From contig JASANG010003752.1 in NCBI GenBank assembly GCA_030248215.1, forward strand, positions 248,001-312,000: a DNA stretch of 64,000 bases, read 5' to 3'. This DNA is from Enoplolaimus lenunculus. Lineage: Eukaryota; Nematoda; Enoplea; Enoplida; Thoracostomopsidae. The position numbers were made by a program, and so were the translations under genes. Positions 50,801-60,168 of this stretch are shown in pieces; positions within the stretch are counted from its first letter, which is position 1; each line of letters starts with the position of its first letter. The notes under the pieces were generated by a model, which saw only the letters and a program-made list of their open reading frames with translations, did no database searches and was not told where the DNA came from.

Positions 50801-53800
50801 TATACAGATGGGATACTACATTACGTACGTCATTATGCCAAGACATAAACCCTAGGTAGTTTTAAAACTTCATTTGTTAGTTTTAAAACAACTTCATTTG
50901 TTGACACTGAGCAGTGAATGGCCGGTATTCGGTTCCGATTCAATATCCGGTTAAACCCGACATCCAGCTGCTCGTTTTCCTATTTCAACAACAAGATAGC
51001 CGTATATGTACGGTTGTACCTTCGACTATTTTCAGTCAGGCAATGAGCTTGAAGCTTTTCGAACTGAAATAACTGGGAAAACTCCAGACTAACAAGCAAT
51101 TTTAATTAAAAAAATCTTTTTGTTTTGCTCTCAGGTGTTGAGCAGTGGCAAATACTTGTGCTTTGTGATTGTTGTTGTTTTAGTTTCCGTTGACAGTTCA
51201 CGATTTTCCTGCTGACGCTACTGGAAGTATGCGCGGACTGTTTGCGTTGAGATTTTTGCAAACACACCAACTTAAGGTATCCTTGGGGTAGGCTTGATAT
51301 AATGAGTACATGGATTTCAGTTAATATATTGACAGTGAGATGTTTTGCGGCTTTAACTCAAGTTAAGTTTATTTAGTTTTGATATTTAGTTTAAAAAGTA
51401 ACGGTTCCAGAATCCGTTACTAATTTTAAGCTTTTAGTCGGTCAGGCCGTTATTGTAAAGTTGACAAAATTTCCGACCTGTATACTTTAGTTTCTTTGGA
51501 CTTGTGCCAAACAAGACTTATGATTAAGATATCAGGTTAAAAGTTGCTTCTCTGCAATCCAAGCCTTATTGTTTAATATTTGAGTGCATATTTCGACGCC
51601 ATCCGTTGTGTACCAATGTGCGACCGTGGAAACGAGGTCCAGTTAAAATTGACCCACTTGCCCTGATTTCATCAGTAGAACGATATATGGTTTTGCGTGG
51701 TTATGGTCATGTTATTCAAGTAAGCATATGGTTCAGTTGTATTTGGGATCAGCTTATTTATTTGTCATTCTCGGCGTGTTAAGAGTAAACTTGTATTCGA
51801 GAATCGGTGGCTTGAACTGAAAAACTACACTACAATCATTTAAGATCATTTATATTCAGATTACGTATACACCTGTCATCTAGTACCGTATTTCAAATGT
51901 ATATAACACATATCACAAGTTATTAGTAAGTTTTCAAACAAGCGGACTACTGCAAACACAAAAGCATTATATATCTCGAGTTGTTTTAGATTATAATTAG
52001 TATTTTATGCCTTACTGTGTATAGCAGACTTGTTTGTATTTGTGATCGGCTGTGTGTGATTGCGTCTTAGTTGCATTCCTGGCCGTCGCTTGTTTTAGAC
52101 AAAGTATTATTTTAGAAAATATATGTAGTTATGATTTTTGTTGATTTTAGGGTAATGAAGATGAAACAACGGATGATGATGGTTCGGATGACGACATTGA
52201 CGAATGTTTGGTATGTGACTTTGATTCTAGGACCGTATTCTCAAACGAGTATATTATCTATGTGTATCGTTTTCCAATTAACGAACTCTTGCAATTGCGA
52301 AACTAAAAATAGGCGCAGAAGTAGCAAGATGGAAACACCAAATATGCGCTGGGTTTCCAACCTCGACATACACTGGTTCGAAAACTACTAAATGTATTTA
52401 CAACTGAAGATAGGTGCTACACATATTTGAGAATACCGGCCCTTAGAATCAGTTAGCCACCAAATTGAATTAATTTTTTGTTAAACCTAACGACGTTAAA
52501 CGGTGGAAGTCAGATTTTATTGTTATTGAAATAGGGAGGATCCAGACCTAGCTGGTTTAAAATAAGGAATATCTGCCTTAAAAGGGTAAATTTTAAATGC
52601 TTTTAATTTTGATTAGATTTACACAGTTTTCGTATAATATTTTGTAGAATAATTCAAAGGCGTCGCCTGCATCACCGCGTGTTCAGTTATTGATCAATGA
52701 TAATCCTCTTCCATGCAACGCTACAATATATCAATGTATACGGCAGTATGGCATAGCACGAAATCATCATCATCATCAACAACAACAACACAATTATGCA
52801 TCAGAATCTTTAGATTCTGGCACAACGACAGCTGTAGGACATCATGTTCATTCGAATGATACAGATACAGACTCCGAAATGAGCTCAGCGCAGTATACGG
52901 TGCTTTGGACCAGTACCCATACGATACAGTTAGTTTTTGTGTAGTATTTCATTGAGTAGTTTTTTGTGTAGTCTTTCATTGAGTAGTTATTTTGTGTAAT
53001 CTTTCATTGAGTAGTTTTTTGTGTGGTCTTTCATTGAGTAGTTTTTGTGTAGTATTTCATTGAGTAGTTTTTTGTGTAGTCTTTCATTGAGTAGTTTTTT
53101 GTGTAGTCGTTCATTGAGTAGTTTTCTGATATCGCTAGTGTCTGCAAAACGTGTTGAGCTTCGAAAAGTTTAATTCAGTGGCTTAATCGCAAGGTTTCAT
53201 CATTAACTACATTTAGCAGGAAGCGAGAGTCGTGTGGTGTAGTCTTAACTATGGTGATAGGTGTAGCACACAGTTGGGAATACGAATTGTTTATTTTCAA
53301 ATGTGTATTAGCATATTATGTAGGCCAGTTCAAATGCTGAATTCCAGGAAAATTTTTTTCAATGATTTAAAAGATGCAAAACCCGTCACCAACTGGCGGT
53401 CGGTGTTCTGGGCCACTATTCTCGAACATGTATAGCGCCTATAACCACTTAATGACAAGTTTCGAAACTGACCAGCTTCCCTAATTGCAGATCCGATCGC
53501 TAAATTGCTACAGAAGTAGCATCATTAATCGAATGCGAAAAATTCGTTTGGGTTCTAACCTCGTGATTTACTGGTTGGAAAACTACAAGACCCATCACCA
53601 ATATGTAATCGATGCTACACATATATAAGAATGCGGGCCTTACTTTAAATACCGTTTTTGCATCTATAAATTTGACTAGAAATTTCTTATTTTATTTTAA
53701 ATCATTGTTAAACGTTTTGATTGTTTTAATTTGTTCCTATTCCAGCATTGTATTTGTGTTTTAGTTACCGCGTGATTCCGAGTTCTTCATCGACAACTGG

Positions 53801-56800
53801 AAACCAGTCTGGAGCTTCGGATGTCGATAGTACAATAACGACACCCGGGAAAAGTGGCTCGAAGAAATCAGGGGGGAAAAGCAGTAAAACGTCAAAATAC
53901 GACACGTTATGGCATGGTGGGTGGCCAAATAAACAGATTTAAAAGTGCTACTTCAATTAAAGTGTATTGGACTTTGTCTTGTCGAGTACCAAACGTACAG
54001 TATTCTCTTCGTGTCTGATTTAAACTTAAGTCTTGCATCAACGAGTAGAGAAAAATGGTCTGTAACCGTCCATTGTTTGAAACCCAACTTAAAATTAATT
54101 ATTGCTCATTATGGTTGGGTTATAACACAACGGTATCATAAAAACTAACACTTATTTGCACGTACGTGTTTTTGCAACGAAACGTTGCAAATTTAACTTA
54201 CTAATGCATGTTTTGAAAAAGCATTCGAACAAAATTTACGTTTGTGAAAGCGGATTAAGCTACTGCTAAGGATTTAACGGCCGCATTGTTGAAAATTACT
54301 TAATGGGAAGTAGATGGTCGCCATTCGCAGTTTACTGTGGTTTGTAACGCGACAAAGGGTTGTGCTTACCAAAATCACTTGCTCTGGCGTTAATGAATAG
54401 TAGACCTTTAATTTAGAAGCTCCACTTGTAATTTTTAGACGGAAAAGTCACTGGTCGCCTGGCGTCGCCTTTAACCGAAATCCTGGACGATCCGTTGCCA
54501 AACGACCTGAGCGCAAACGAGCTGGCTCGCGACTGTTTAGCTTTAATGCGTGTTCTGTACGGACTTAATAGATACTGGTATACGTTGTTTCAAGTAAGTT
54601 AATCATCGATGTCAACCAAACGAAGTACCAACAGATTCATTTGCTGGGGTAGAAATTTAACATCCGTCTCTTCCTCATTTATTTTTGCGGACATTTTCCT
54701 TAAACTTTGCATTCGGAGATAGAAACTGAGATGTAAATTCTAGCTAGAGCCCTAGACTCATGGGTGAGAGTCGTCTACTACTACTACTACTACTATACTA
54801 CTACTACTACCACCACCAGTTACAGGAGCAGAAAGGTAACTACCAATGCTCTATATAAAGTTCAAACTAATTTTGTCTGTGTATTAAAATGTGTTGATCC
54901 ATGGCGAACAAATTGAAAACAAGGAAACGAAAATTTGAAGAACATCTGAATTTGTGGATATGAAGTTTAAAAAATCCGCATGCATCTTAGTTGTCAGATG
55001 CTTAGAAGTCACGAAGAATTTTGGCTTTCAGCTGTATTATTGAGATTTTTGTGCGTTTCAGGACGGTGTTTTCCCGGTTTACGATTCTGTTCTGGCACCG
55101 GTTGAATTTGTCAATTCAAAACTGACAGCAAAAGCAAATCGCCAATTGCAAGATCCGCTTATCATTATGACTGGCAATATTCCATCGTGGCTGCGTCAGA
55201 TTGCCTATGCATGGTTAGCACTGAACAAAAGCGGGGGCCCGCTTGTGATTGATATAAACGGGTTCTTATTGCGTTTCGCCTGGAACATTAGAACCCCTTT
55301 AAAGTTTTCGTATTACGGTACTCCCCGTTTTCCAAAATCGTGATTAGGTCCATGTCGAAATGGTTCTTGTTTTCTGTTTTTGACAAGTAGTTTTTTCGAA
55401 AACTTTGTATTAATCGAAGTTTTTGTTTATAACAAAGTATAACAGAATATTTCGAATTTAGATAAACGAAGTGCTTTCTAGAAGAACTGGTTTCTTTTGT
55501 TATTAAGCACTTATTTATTTACATACGTAGCTATTGTTATTTATAAAATTTAGGCACAGATTTTATCTCACAAAGATTTCCTATCATTTTAGTTTTTTCC
55601 AATCGAATGCATCTTCAATGCTCGCCAGTATCCGATTAGGACATGTGATGATTACTTTTTAATTTCAGTTTTTTCATTCTGTCGTTCGAAGCTCGCCAGT
55701 TGTTATTGTATGTTTTGGCGTTTGACCGTGACCGCAGTCTTCAACGTGTGCTTGACACGTCCCCTGAACTGGCGGCATCCAACGATAGCAACGGCATTGC
55801 AGCGCCGCGATTGAAACGAAAAAAGGTAAGAAGAAGGCATTTTGGCCCAAAAATTCTGTTTGTTATTTTTCTAAGCATAAGTTAATGCGTAGTCTAAACG
55901 TAAGCATGAGTCTTGTATTACTCCAGTCATTATGAGTGGGGTGAAAAATTGGGTGGGAGAGAGATTAAACGAATATCATTTTACTTTATTATATCAGCGT
56001 GAAGCATTTTGCGTATTGGCGGCGGTATAGTTCAAAAGTGTCATTCAATTTGGGTTTTGCAAAATTTGGGTATAATTTTTCTTAGGGAGGCGCTATACTT
56101 GTGCTGTGCGGCGAATAAAAAATTTTTATTAAAAATTGTTATCAGGTGGCATGAAAAAGTCAAAAACTAATATCCATCGCTTTTGTAATTACGCGTTGAC
56201 GTTGTGTTGCCTTGTATTTTCAATCAAAATATCCTTTTAGGTTGTCGTACGAAGAGAAGATCTGCTGAAGCAAACAGAAACTGTTATGAACGATACCGCA
56301 TCATCATCCGCAGTGTTGGACGTTGAGTATAAAGACGAGGTGAACAATGCTGTGCTATGTATTTGTTGAAATTATCATTTAAGGTTTCCCAATTTAAGTG
56401 TTATTTTGTAGTTTTAGTTTTGTAATTTTGGTCATTTTCTTTTTGTAATTTTAGGTTGGCACTGGCCTTGGACCCACTCTAGAATTTTATGCTTTGGTTT
56501 CGCAAGAATTTCAAAAAACCGATTTGGATATGTGGCGAGGAATTCCTGACTCTTCTAGCATTTCAGCTGTGGGTAAGTTAGTTCGCCGAAACGTCTATTG
56601 AGCTTTTGAAATTGTATCTTACTTTGTACTATAGACATATTTTTTGAAGGCGGAATCTTGGTCTATATTGGTAACGTTCGACATGCGGTAAGAAATACAC
56701 TCTGCGCAGATTCTAACGTTTTAGGAAGAATCTTCTACCGTACAGGAATTATATTTAGGCATATAAAGATGTATCGTTAAAATTGGCCTGTGCAGTAAGG

Positions 56801-59800
56801 TTCTCTGCACCAAGGTATATTTATTTTGAATTTATCTCATACAGATGGCGTTGACAAATTATCCCTGCAGCAGTTGCCTGCTCACGGCCTGTTTCCCAAA
56901 CCGTTGCCACATAACGCGAAACCATCGGTTGTTAATCGGGTCAAAGCAAGATTTAAGCTTCTTGGAAAGTTTATGGCACGAGCTCTTATGGATTCAAGGC
57001 TGGTAAGTTATATTAGGCTGTTAAGTTATATTTTAATTGATTTTACTGGTTTTCAAACTGCCTTGGTGCTGCTGGTCGAACGACTATGGAGCGAAGGCTC
57101 ATGCGTTCGCAGAAGTGCGGTGGAACGGCATTTCAATATGTAGGTGTTAGAGGTGTCCCGACGCCGGGGCCATGCGGTACCGTGAACGAAAACCGAAAAC
57201 ATTTACCTTCCTGCTCGAGTGCTCAATTTAAAAGATTTAAAACGGCTTCACGACATACAAAACATTGCTGCTGTGCAAACTTCTTTTTAAACACTACAAC
57301 AGCACTGCAGTATGTAAGTTTTTCTGCGCATGCCTAAGCAAAATGTCGCGTGACGCGATATCATAAATACGGTACTGTACTCCGAGGTACATGCTTACGT
57401 AAAACTTTCATAAAGTTTGAAGTTTGGTGTATGTTGCGGCCTCGGTACCGGGGCCCCGACCTCGGTATAAATAGTGCCATGGGACATTTCAAGTAGGTGT
57501 TTAAAGTCATCGTCAGTCTCTTCACACTTAGGGCGTGTAAATTTGTCTGCCAGACCCAATTGGTGACGAGTGACGCTAACTACTGGCGAGTATGGTGGTG
57601 TTCAACATTACATCTTTGATATGGCTACTTACGGTCCGCGCGGAGGAATACATAGGTCTCGCTAGCTGTTGGAAATTTCTATGATAACCATATATTGCGC
57701 ATAATATTCAAAGCGGGTGAATTATTTTTGTCCACGCTTGGAAGTTCCTATAAAGAGCACTTTTGATGGTGGTGTAATTGAGGAGCCCCTCATCCATCGA
57801 GGGCCATTTTCCCTTTTCACTCTTTCCAATATCCTCGTGGTTACGGATGTAGACCAAGTCCAGTTAGTACCTCCGTCGTTCAATGTGTTTTACTTTGGCC
57901 AGCAGTGCCTGCCCGATGGTTAGGTTTTTTCTTTCGCAGTGTGTTTTCTAGCTGCTGTAGTGCTGGTTTGAAGTCAGTGTCGACTGATTGATTATCGATC
58001 CATTTTAAGCGGTGGTCGTCAGAGTTCGATTACGTAGGCGCAATGTACTTTAATTCGTGAGGAACAATATTCGTTATAATTTAGAATAACTTATATTAAT
58101 TTGCTAAATTTCAAGCTAGTTTGTGGCACCATTTTAGCTTGATCTTCCGCTCAATCCGTTATGCTATCGCTGGCTTTTGGCGAGCATCAGTGGCAGCAGC
58201 GGTGGCACCACCTTCAACAAAGAACTCTCTTCATCGTTGACCGCTAATGCAATCACTTACAACTACACTATTGAAGACGTATACTTTCTTGATCCTGATT
58301 TGCATCATTCGTTCCAACATTTGCTCAAATGTGCATTGTTTAAAGCGGCGATTGACCGCGATGGTAGTTTGGTGAGTTGATAATGACTGTCGGATTTTGC
58401 ATTGTTTTTGCCGACATCTTGATTGAATTTCTTCATTAATTATTTTAAATTTGACCGCCGTTTTGGGGGTGTTATTTCAGTTTTAGAAATGTTTTTATTT
58501 TTTTAATTTATATCTGATTGTTTAGAACTCATCAAACCGTCGTGCTGCACTTGCTTCGTTCCGCGTTGACGGTGCGTCTTTAGAAGATTTAGATTTAGAT
58601 TTTACGTTGCCTGGTCAGCCAAATTTGGAGCTTCGAAAAGGAGGCAAAGATATGATTTTGTCTATGGACAATGTCGAAAATTATGTGCAGGTGTGTGATG
58701 AGTGAACATTTTCCGTAGAAAGGATTCAGCAAGACGCGATGGAAGCCACGGCATGGGTTTTGTGGTTCTCTGTGTCTTCTGATAAGCGTTGTTTTGATAT
58801 ATGTGGCTACGTTTATGTAGAAATCATACTTTTTTCCTGAAAAAACTACGGAAAACTTACGCCAGTTTATTCTTGCTGACTTTTTTGGTTGATGTTGCAG
58901 TTGCAGTATTTCAAGTATTTTTTCTGCTCAGTAGTTTCAGTAACTGCGAATACTGCTATAAATACTGAATTGCTTTTCATTATAATGGGTTGTTGTCTGC
59001 TATTTTATTTAAGTTGGTTGTTCATTGGATTTTGCATGAAGGTGTTGTCAAACAAATGCAGGCGTTTAAAGAAGGATTTGACTCAATATTTCCGTCATCG
59101 TATTTGAAAATGTTCAGCGCTGACGAGGTATATTCATGTTCGTTTTACGAAAAACAGGCGGAAGTATTGGTTACTTCTTTTTTGTTTCTGAAAGATATTA
59201 ATTTTTTTGTTTTTAATATCGACAAATTTACAAATCTTTAAAAACTGTTATATTTCAGTGTCATGCTGTAATGCTGTTTATAATCCATTGTGTTCGCCAA
59301 TTAACCAAAATAGTATACCCTGCACATCGTATTAACTATTAAGCTTAAACATAAGCTTAATCGTAATCTTAATTCTAGGCCTCCCAAATCCCCCAATCTG
59401 TCTGTCGCTCAATGAGCAGCCCCTTTGACGTGAGTTGTAAGCATCGTACGTTTGTTAAGTTAATATGATTAAGATTGTTTTGTATGCTTCAGCTTGGTCG
59501 TTTATTTTGCGGTATGGATGCTCAACAAGGAAGTGACAGTTTTTGGGATGCAACTGTGCTAATGACGTGTATAAAGCCAGATCACGGCTATACGCACGAT
59601 TCGCCTCAAATTCAATGGGTTATACAAATTATGGCAGAATTCACTTGCAGTCAGCAACGTGATTTCCTGCAATTTATCACTGGTTGTCCCAAATTGCCGA
59701 TAGGAGGTAATGTAGACAAACTGGCAAAATCATATTAAATTGGTTTAGGACTGACCGTGTAAAGCAAAGTTTTTCTTCACATCACTCGCCAAAAATCTTT

Positions 59801-60168
59801 TCAAAGGTAGGAATTTTCACCTAGTTTTCATTACCGGTTATTAGATTTGGGTTTTTTCTGAAATTTTGAATATTGACGATTACCTTATCGCAACAAATGG
59901 ATGACAACACAGCTGAACTCCTTTACGAACAATATCAATTTGTGTTAGTTTTTGTTAATTTATTTTAGGATTTAAAAATCTCGTCCCACCGTTGACCATC
60001 GTTCCTAAACGACATGAAGAAGTCGGAACCGATCCGGACAGCTATTTGCCGTCTGTGATGACTTGTGTCAATTATTTAAAATTGCCCAAATATTCGTCAA
60101 TCGAAGTGACCCGCGCACGACTAGAATTTGCAATGAAAGAAGGCCAACGATATTTCCATTTGTCATAA
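24470..60168 (+). CDS. TRIP12: TRIP12-type HECT E3 ubiquitin-protein ligase
   Basis: I place 41 coding exons: 24470-24528, 24648-25695, 26371-26876, 28209-28701, 29637-29944, 30350-30429, 30908-31003, 31297-31487, 32051-32146, 32629-32721, 34651-34818, 35223-35345, 35629-35740, 36140-36204, 36722-36771, 37239-37395, 37805-37964, 38583-38698, 38893-38999, 40334-40452, 41625-45488, 46844-47790, 48646-48987, 49511-50026, 50484-50585, 51184-51276, 51585-51719, 52151-52210, 52648-52928, 53765-53916, 54439-54593, 55062-55213, 55669-55825, 56241-56339, 56455-56572, 56845-57002, 58138-58371, 58526-58690, 59014-59127, 59493-59706, 59969-60168. All phases agree; the sum is 12,405 nt, 4,134 aa. Order: basic disordered N-terminus, armadillo repeats (aa 860-1160), WWE (1190-1260), giant disordered insert, conserved C-half, HECT lobe with Cys4101. 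Family members ubiquitinate nuclear proteins (N-degron, ubiquitin-fusion and DNA-damage pathways). Exon 23 could start at 48664, and exons 2-5 are placed without homology support. Confidence 0.93.
25846..25913. mobile_element. Miniature hAT-like MITE in TRIP12 intron 2
   Basis: 68 bp from CAGGGCTCAACTGTAATTCA to AAAACCCTA, containing TTCCTGTTCCTG. The flanking octamers TCATTCGT / GCCTTCGT agree at six of eight positions. It may be the remnant of a larger, internally deleted copy. Confidence 0.5.
26877..28208. other. TRIP12 intron 3 with hAT-like MITE fragments
   Basis: A start-type end (CAGGGTTCAACCGAAAACCA) is at 26989. CCGGTACG and GGAACCGG-type pieces are at 27285-27500. An approximate 120-bp direct repeat (27905-28020 and 28035-28140: TTGTCTACAACC...ATAGTTAG) is also present. 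No exon was supported. Confidence 0.45.
28803..29186. mobile_element. Diverged hAT-like MITE in TRIP12 intron 4
   Basis: It starts near CAGTGCAACTGGAATTATAA and ends GGTTGTATATACCCTG, with internal paired CCGGAACCGGAATTCCGG motifs. There is no matching flanking octamer, so the ends are tentative. Confidence 0.45.
30180..30290. repeat. GTCTCGGTATT minisatellite
   Basis: Degenerate units of about 30 bp (GGTGTCTCGGTATTTGGCAG; GGTCTCGGTCTCAGGTGTTT; CGGTATTCGGCAGGCCTCGG) stand in TRIP12 intron 5, about 60 bp before the acceptor at 30349. Confidence 0.65.
31653..32050. mobile_element. Diverged hAT-like MITE abutting the exon 9 acceptor
   Basis: CAGGGTGCAAAGCTAACTGA at 31653 begins a region with AATCGGAACCGCACAGCAAA and, at its right, AATCGGAATTCTAATCAG, then TATTGGAATTCCGG ending about 12 bp before the splice acceptor TTTTTAG|ATG. 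It shares about 250 bp of diverged sequence with 33378-33756. The terminal CACCCTG is missing, as if lost at the splice site. Confidence 0.5.
33378..33756. mobile_element. hAT-like MITE with perfect 8-bp target duplication
   Basis: 379 bp from CAGGGTACAAAGGTGGACTG to CTGATTGCACCCTG, flanked on both sides by CTATGGAT (33370-33377 and 33757-33764). This identical octamer is the strongest evidence in the window that the CAGGG...CCCTG family is hAT-like. It sits in TRIP12 intron 10. Confidence 0.85.
33770..34650. other. TRIP12 intron 10, remainder
   Basis: The stretch 34230-34440 reads as a short open frame ([20 protein letters not shown]) resembling the zinc-knuckle tail after the reverse transcriptase of some LINEs (a C-x2-C...H...C pattern). 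The earlier sequence contains broken RNase H-like words (around 33980-34050). I regard it as a dead LINE tail, with low certainty. Confidence 0.35.
35748..35803. repeat. (TTG)n microsatellite next to the exon 13 donor
   Basis: About seventeen uninterrupted TTG units begin only about 8 bp after the donor GTAACT at 35741. Confidence 0.9.
36236..36611. mobile_element. hAT-like MITE in TRIP12 intron 14
   Basis: 376 bp with ends CAGGGTGCGATCGGATATTA and ATATCCGGTCGCACCCTG, a near-perfect inverted repeat of about 20 bp. The flanking octamers CATTTGTA / TATTAGTT agree at five of eight positions, so it is older than the copy at 33378. Confidence 0.8.
37239..37964 (+). other. TRIP12: WWE domain of TRIP12
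   Basis: Exon 16 ends with [20 protein letters not shown] and RILE; exon 17 continues [20 protein letters not shown] and [16 protein letters not shown]. This is the W-W-E fold, known in this family as a PAR-binding module. The two conserved Trp pairs and the QINDETG motif are intact. The intron between the halves contains an extra open, phase-0 segment with splice-like borders (see findings). Confidence 0.9.
38025..38410. mobile_element. Unnamed repeat family X, copy 1 (TRIP12 intron 17)
   Basis: Shares with 48070-48385, in order: TTCGCT...GGGG, CCCCAC, TAAGATT(C/T)(T)TCCCCGGT, AGCCCCC, CAAGATT(T)CACC, GGTTAAT, TGTGTTTATTATTTATATG, TAGTTA/CTAAACACTGG, GCAACTGA(C/T)GCT, and a TTGATGC(C/A) end. 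It is GC-rich at both ends and AT-rich in the middle, with no coding capacity. Ends approximate. Confidence 0.6.
39000..40333. other. TRIP12 intron 19, no further structure
   Basis: 1.3 kb of AT-rich intron. Short open frames occur but none has support. Confidence 0.4.
40504..40551. repeat. (TTG)n microsatellite after exon 20
   Basis: About twelve TTG/CTG units lie 50 bp beyond the exon 20 donor, the second TTG array placed just inside a donor of this gene. Confidence 0.85.
41019..41120. mobile_element. Left end of a GGCC-TATTCTCAA MITE
   Basis: CTAGGCCAGTATTCTCAAGT, then ATGTGTAGCACTTATCACC, matches the right terminal repeat (reversed) of the element at 52230-52442. The other end is not found before the hAT-like MITE at 41209. 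Confidence 0.45.
41209..41535. mobile_element. hAT-like MITE upstream of giant exon 21
   Basis: 327 bp with ends CAGGGATCGACCGGATATTA and GCATATCCGGTCGATCCCTG. The flanking octamers are GTTACACC (41201-41208) and GTTACACT (41536-41543), one mismatch. It lies 89 bp before the acceptor of exon 21. Confidence 0.85.
41625..45488 (+). other. TRIP12: Giant exon 21 of TRIP12 (1,288 codons, low complexity)
   Basis: It begins with the conserved [18 protein letters not shown] junction (vertebrate: YFRREGVMHQVKHLAES) and then runs for over 1,250 codons of Ser, Thr, Ala, Gly and Gln-rich sequence with poly-Thr (coded by an ACA/ACG array near 41708), poly-Ala and SSS runs, interspersed with acidic patches ([15 protein letters not shown]) and basic ones ([11 protein letters not shown]). 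No folded domain is recognised. The exon ends ACAG|GTACGT at 45488. The frame continues open into the intron to 45697. Confidence 0.85.
45508..45951. mobile_element. Foldback MITE just after the exon 21 donor
   Basis: Long inverted arms: 45536-45604 (CAACTGGGACGTACC...GCAGCCCAAACAAGTACTGG) pairs with 45838-45905 in reverse. Outer arms extend to about 45508 and 45951 (TATATGTTGTGAAC / GACGCGACATATGT). A partial copy of one arm is at 63463-63575. It begins only about 20 bp after the donor at 45489. Confidence 0.7.
45952..46843. other. Rest of TRIP12 intron 21
   Basis: Contains a decayed GGGTTTCTGAAA-end MITE at about 46530-46600. Otherwise AT-rich and featureless. Confidence 0.4.
48070..48385. 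mobile_element. Unnamed repeat family X, copy 2 (TRIP12 intron 22)
   Basis: Sister of 38025-38410 (shared words listed there). It follows a short CCGGATTTCCG remnant of the hAT-like family at 47935-48000 and is followed by CCGGTATATTCCAG-type fragments to 48490. Confidence 0.55.
49106..49469. mobile_element. GCTGGG-end MITE in TRIP12 intron 23
   Basis: 364 bp with ends GCTGGGGCTCTGAAATCGTA and GTTTCAGAAACTCAGC and internal TACTTAAGT motifs, the family of 16154-16465. The right end is about 40 bp from the exon 24 acceptor. Confidence 0.7.
52230..52442. mobile_element. GGACCGTATTCTC-end MITE in TRIP12 intron 28
   Basis: 213 bp with ends GGACCGTATTCTCAAACGAG and TTTGAGAATACCGGCCC, flanked by CTA and TTA. 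It starts only 19 bp after the donor at 52211. Related copies: 53410-53639, a left end at 41019, a remnant at 4306-4495. Confidence 0.65.
52929..53130. repeat. 28-bp minisatellite starting at the exon 29 donor
   Basis: Seven to eight units of AGTTTTTTGTGTAGTCTTTC, then ATTGAGT, with small length changes, run from the donor at 52929 to about 53130. The first unit overlaps the splice donor (CA|GTTAGTTTTTGTGTAG). Confidence 0.85.
53410..53639. mobile_element. GGGCC-TATTCTC MITE, second copy (TRIP12 intron 29)
   Basis: 230 bp with ends GGGCCACTATTCTCGAACAT and TATAAGAATGCGGGCC, the same family as 52230-52442 at about 60-70% similarity by eye. The flanks are TCT / TTA. Confidence 0.6.
54776..54815. 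repeat. (CTA)n microsatellite
   Basis: About ten CTA units with one TA slip and a CAC tail, in TRIP12 intron 31. Confidence 0.85.
56455..60168 (+). other. TRIP12: HECT catalytic domain of TRIP12
   Basis: Exons 35-41. The N-lobe begins [38 protein letters not shown], then [32 protein letters not shown] and [20 protein letters not shown] follow. The C-lobe has [14 protein letters not shown] and [14 protein letters not shown]. The catalytic Cys lies in [16 protein letters not shown] (codon 60064-60066, residue 4101). The protein ends EGQRYFHLS, nearly identical to the vertebrate end. All the elements needed for thioester catalysis are present. Confidence 0.95.
57003..58137. other. TRIP12 intron 36, no supported feature
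   Basis: 1.1 kb with a GC-richer patch at 57440-57480 (CTCGGTACCGGGGCCCCGAC). A stretch at 57700-57920 could be old transposon coding sequence but I cannot place it. Confidence 0.35.

Noticed and set aside
52131-52391. An 86-codon open frame
   Set aside because: It is a shifted frame over TRIP12 exon 28 plus the MITE at 52230-52442.
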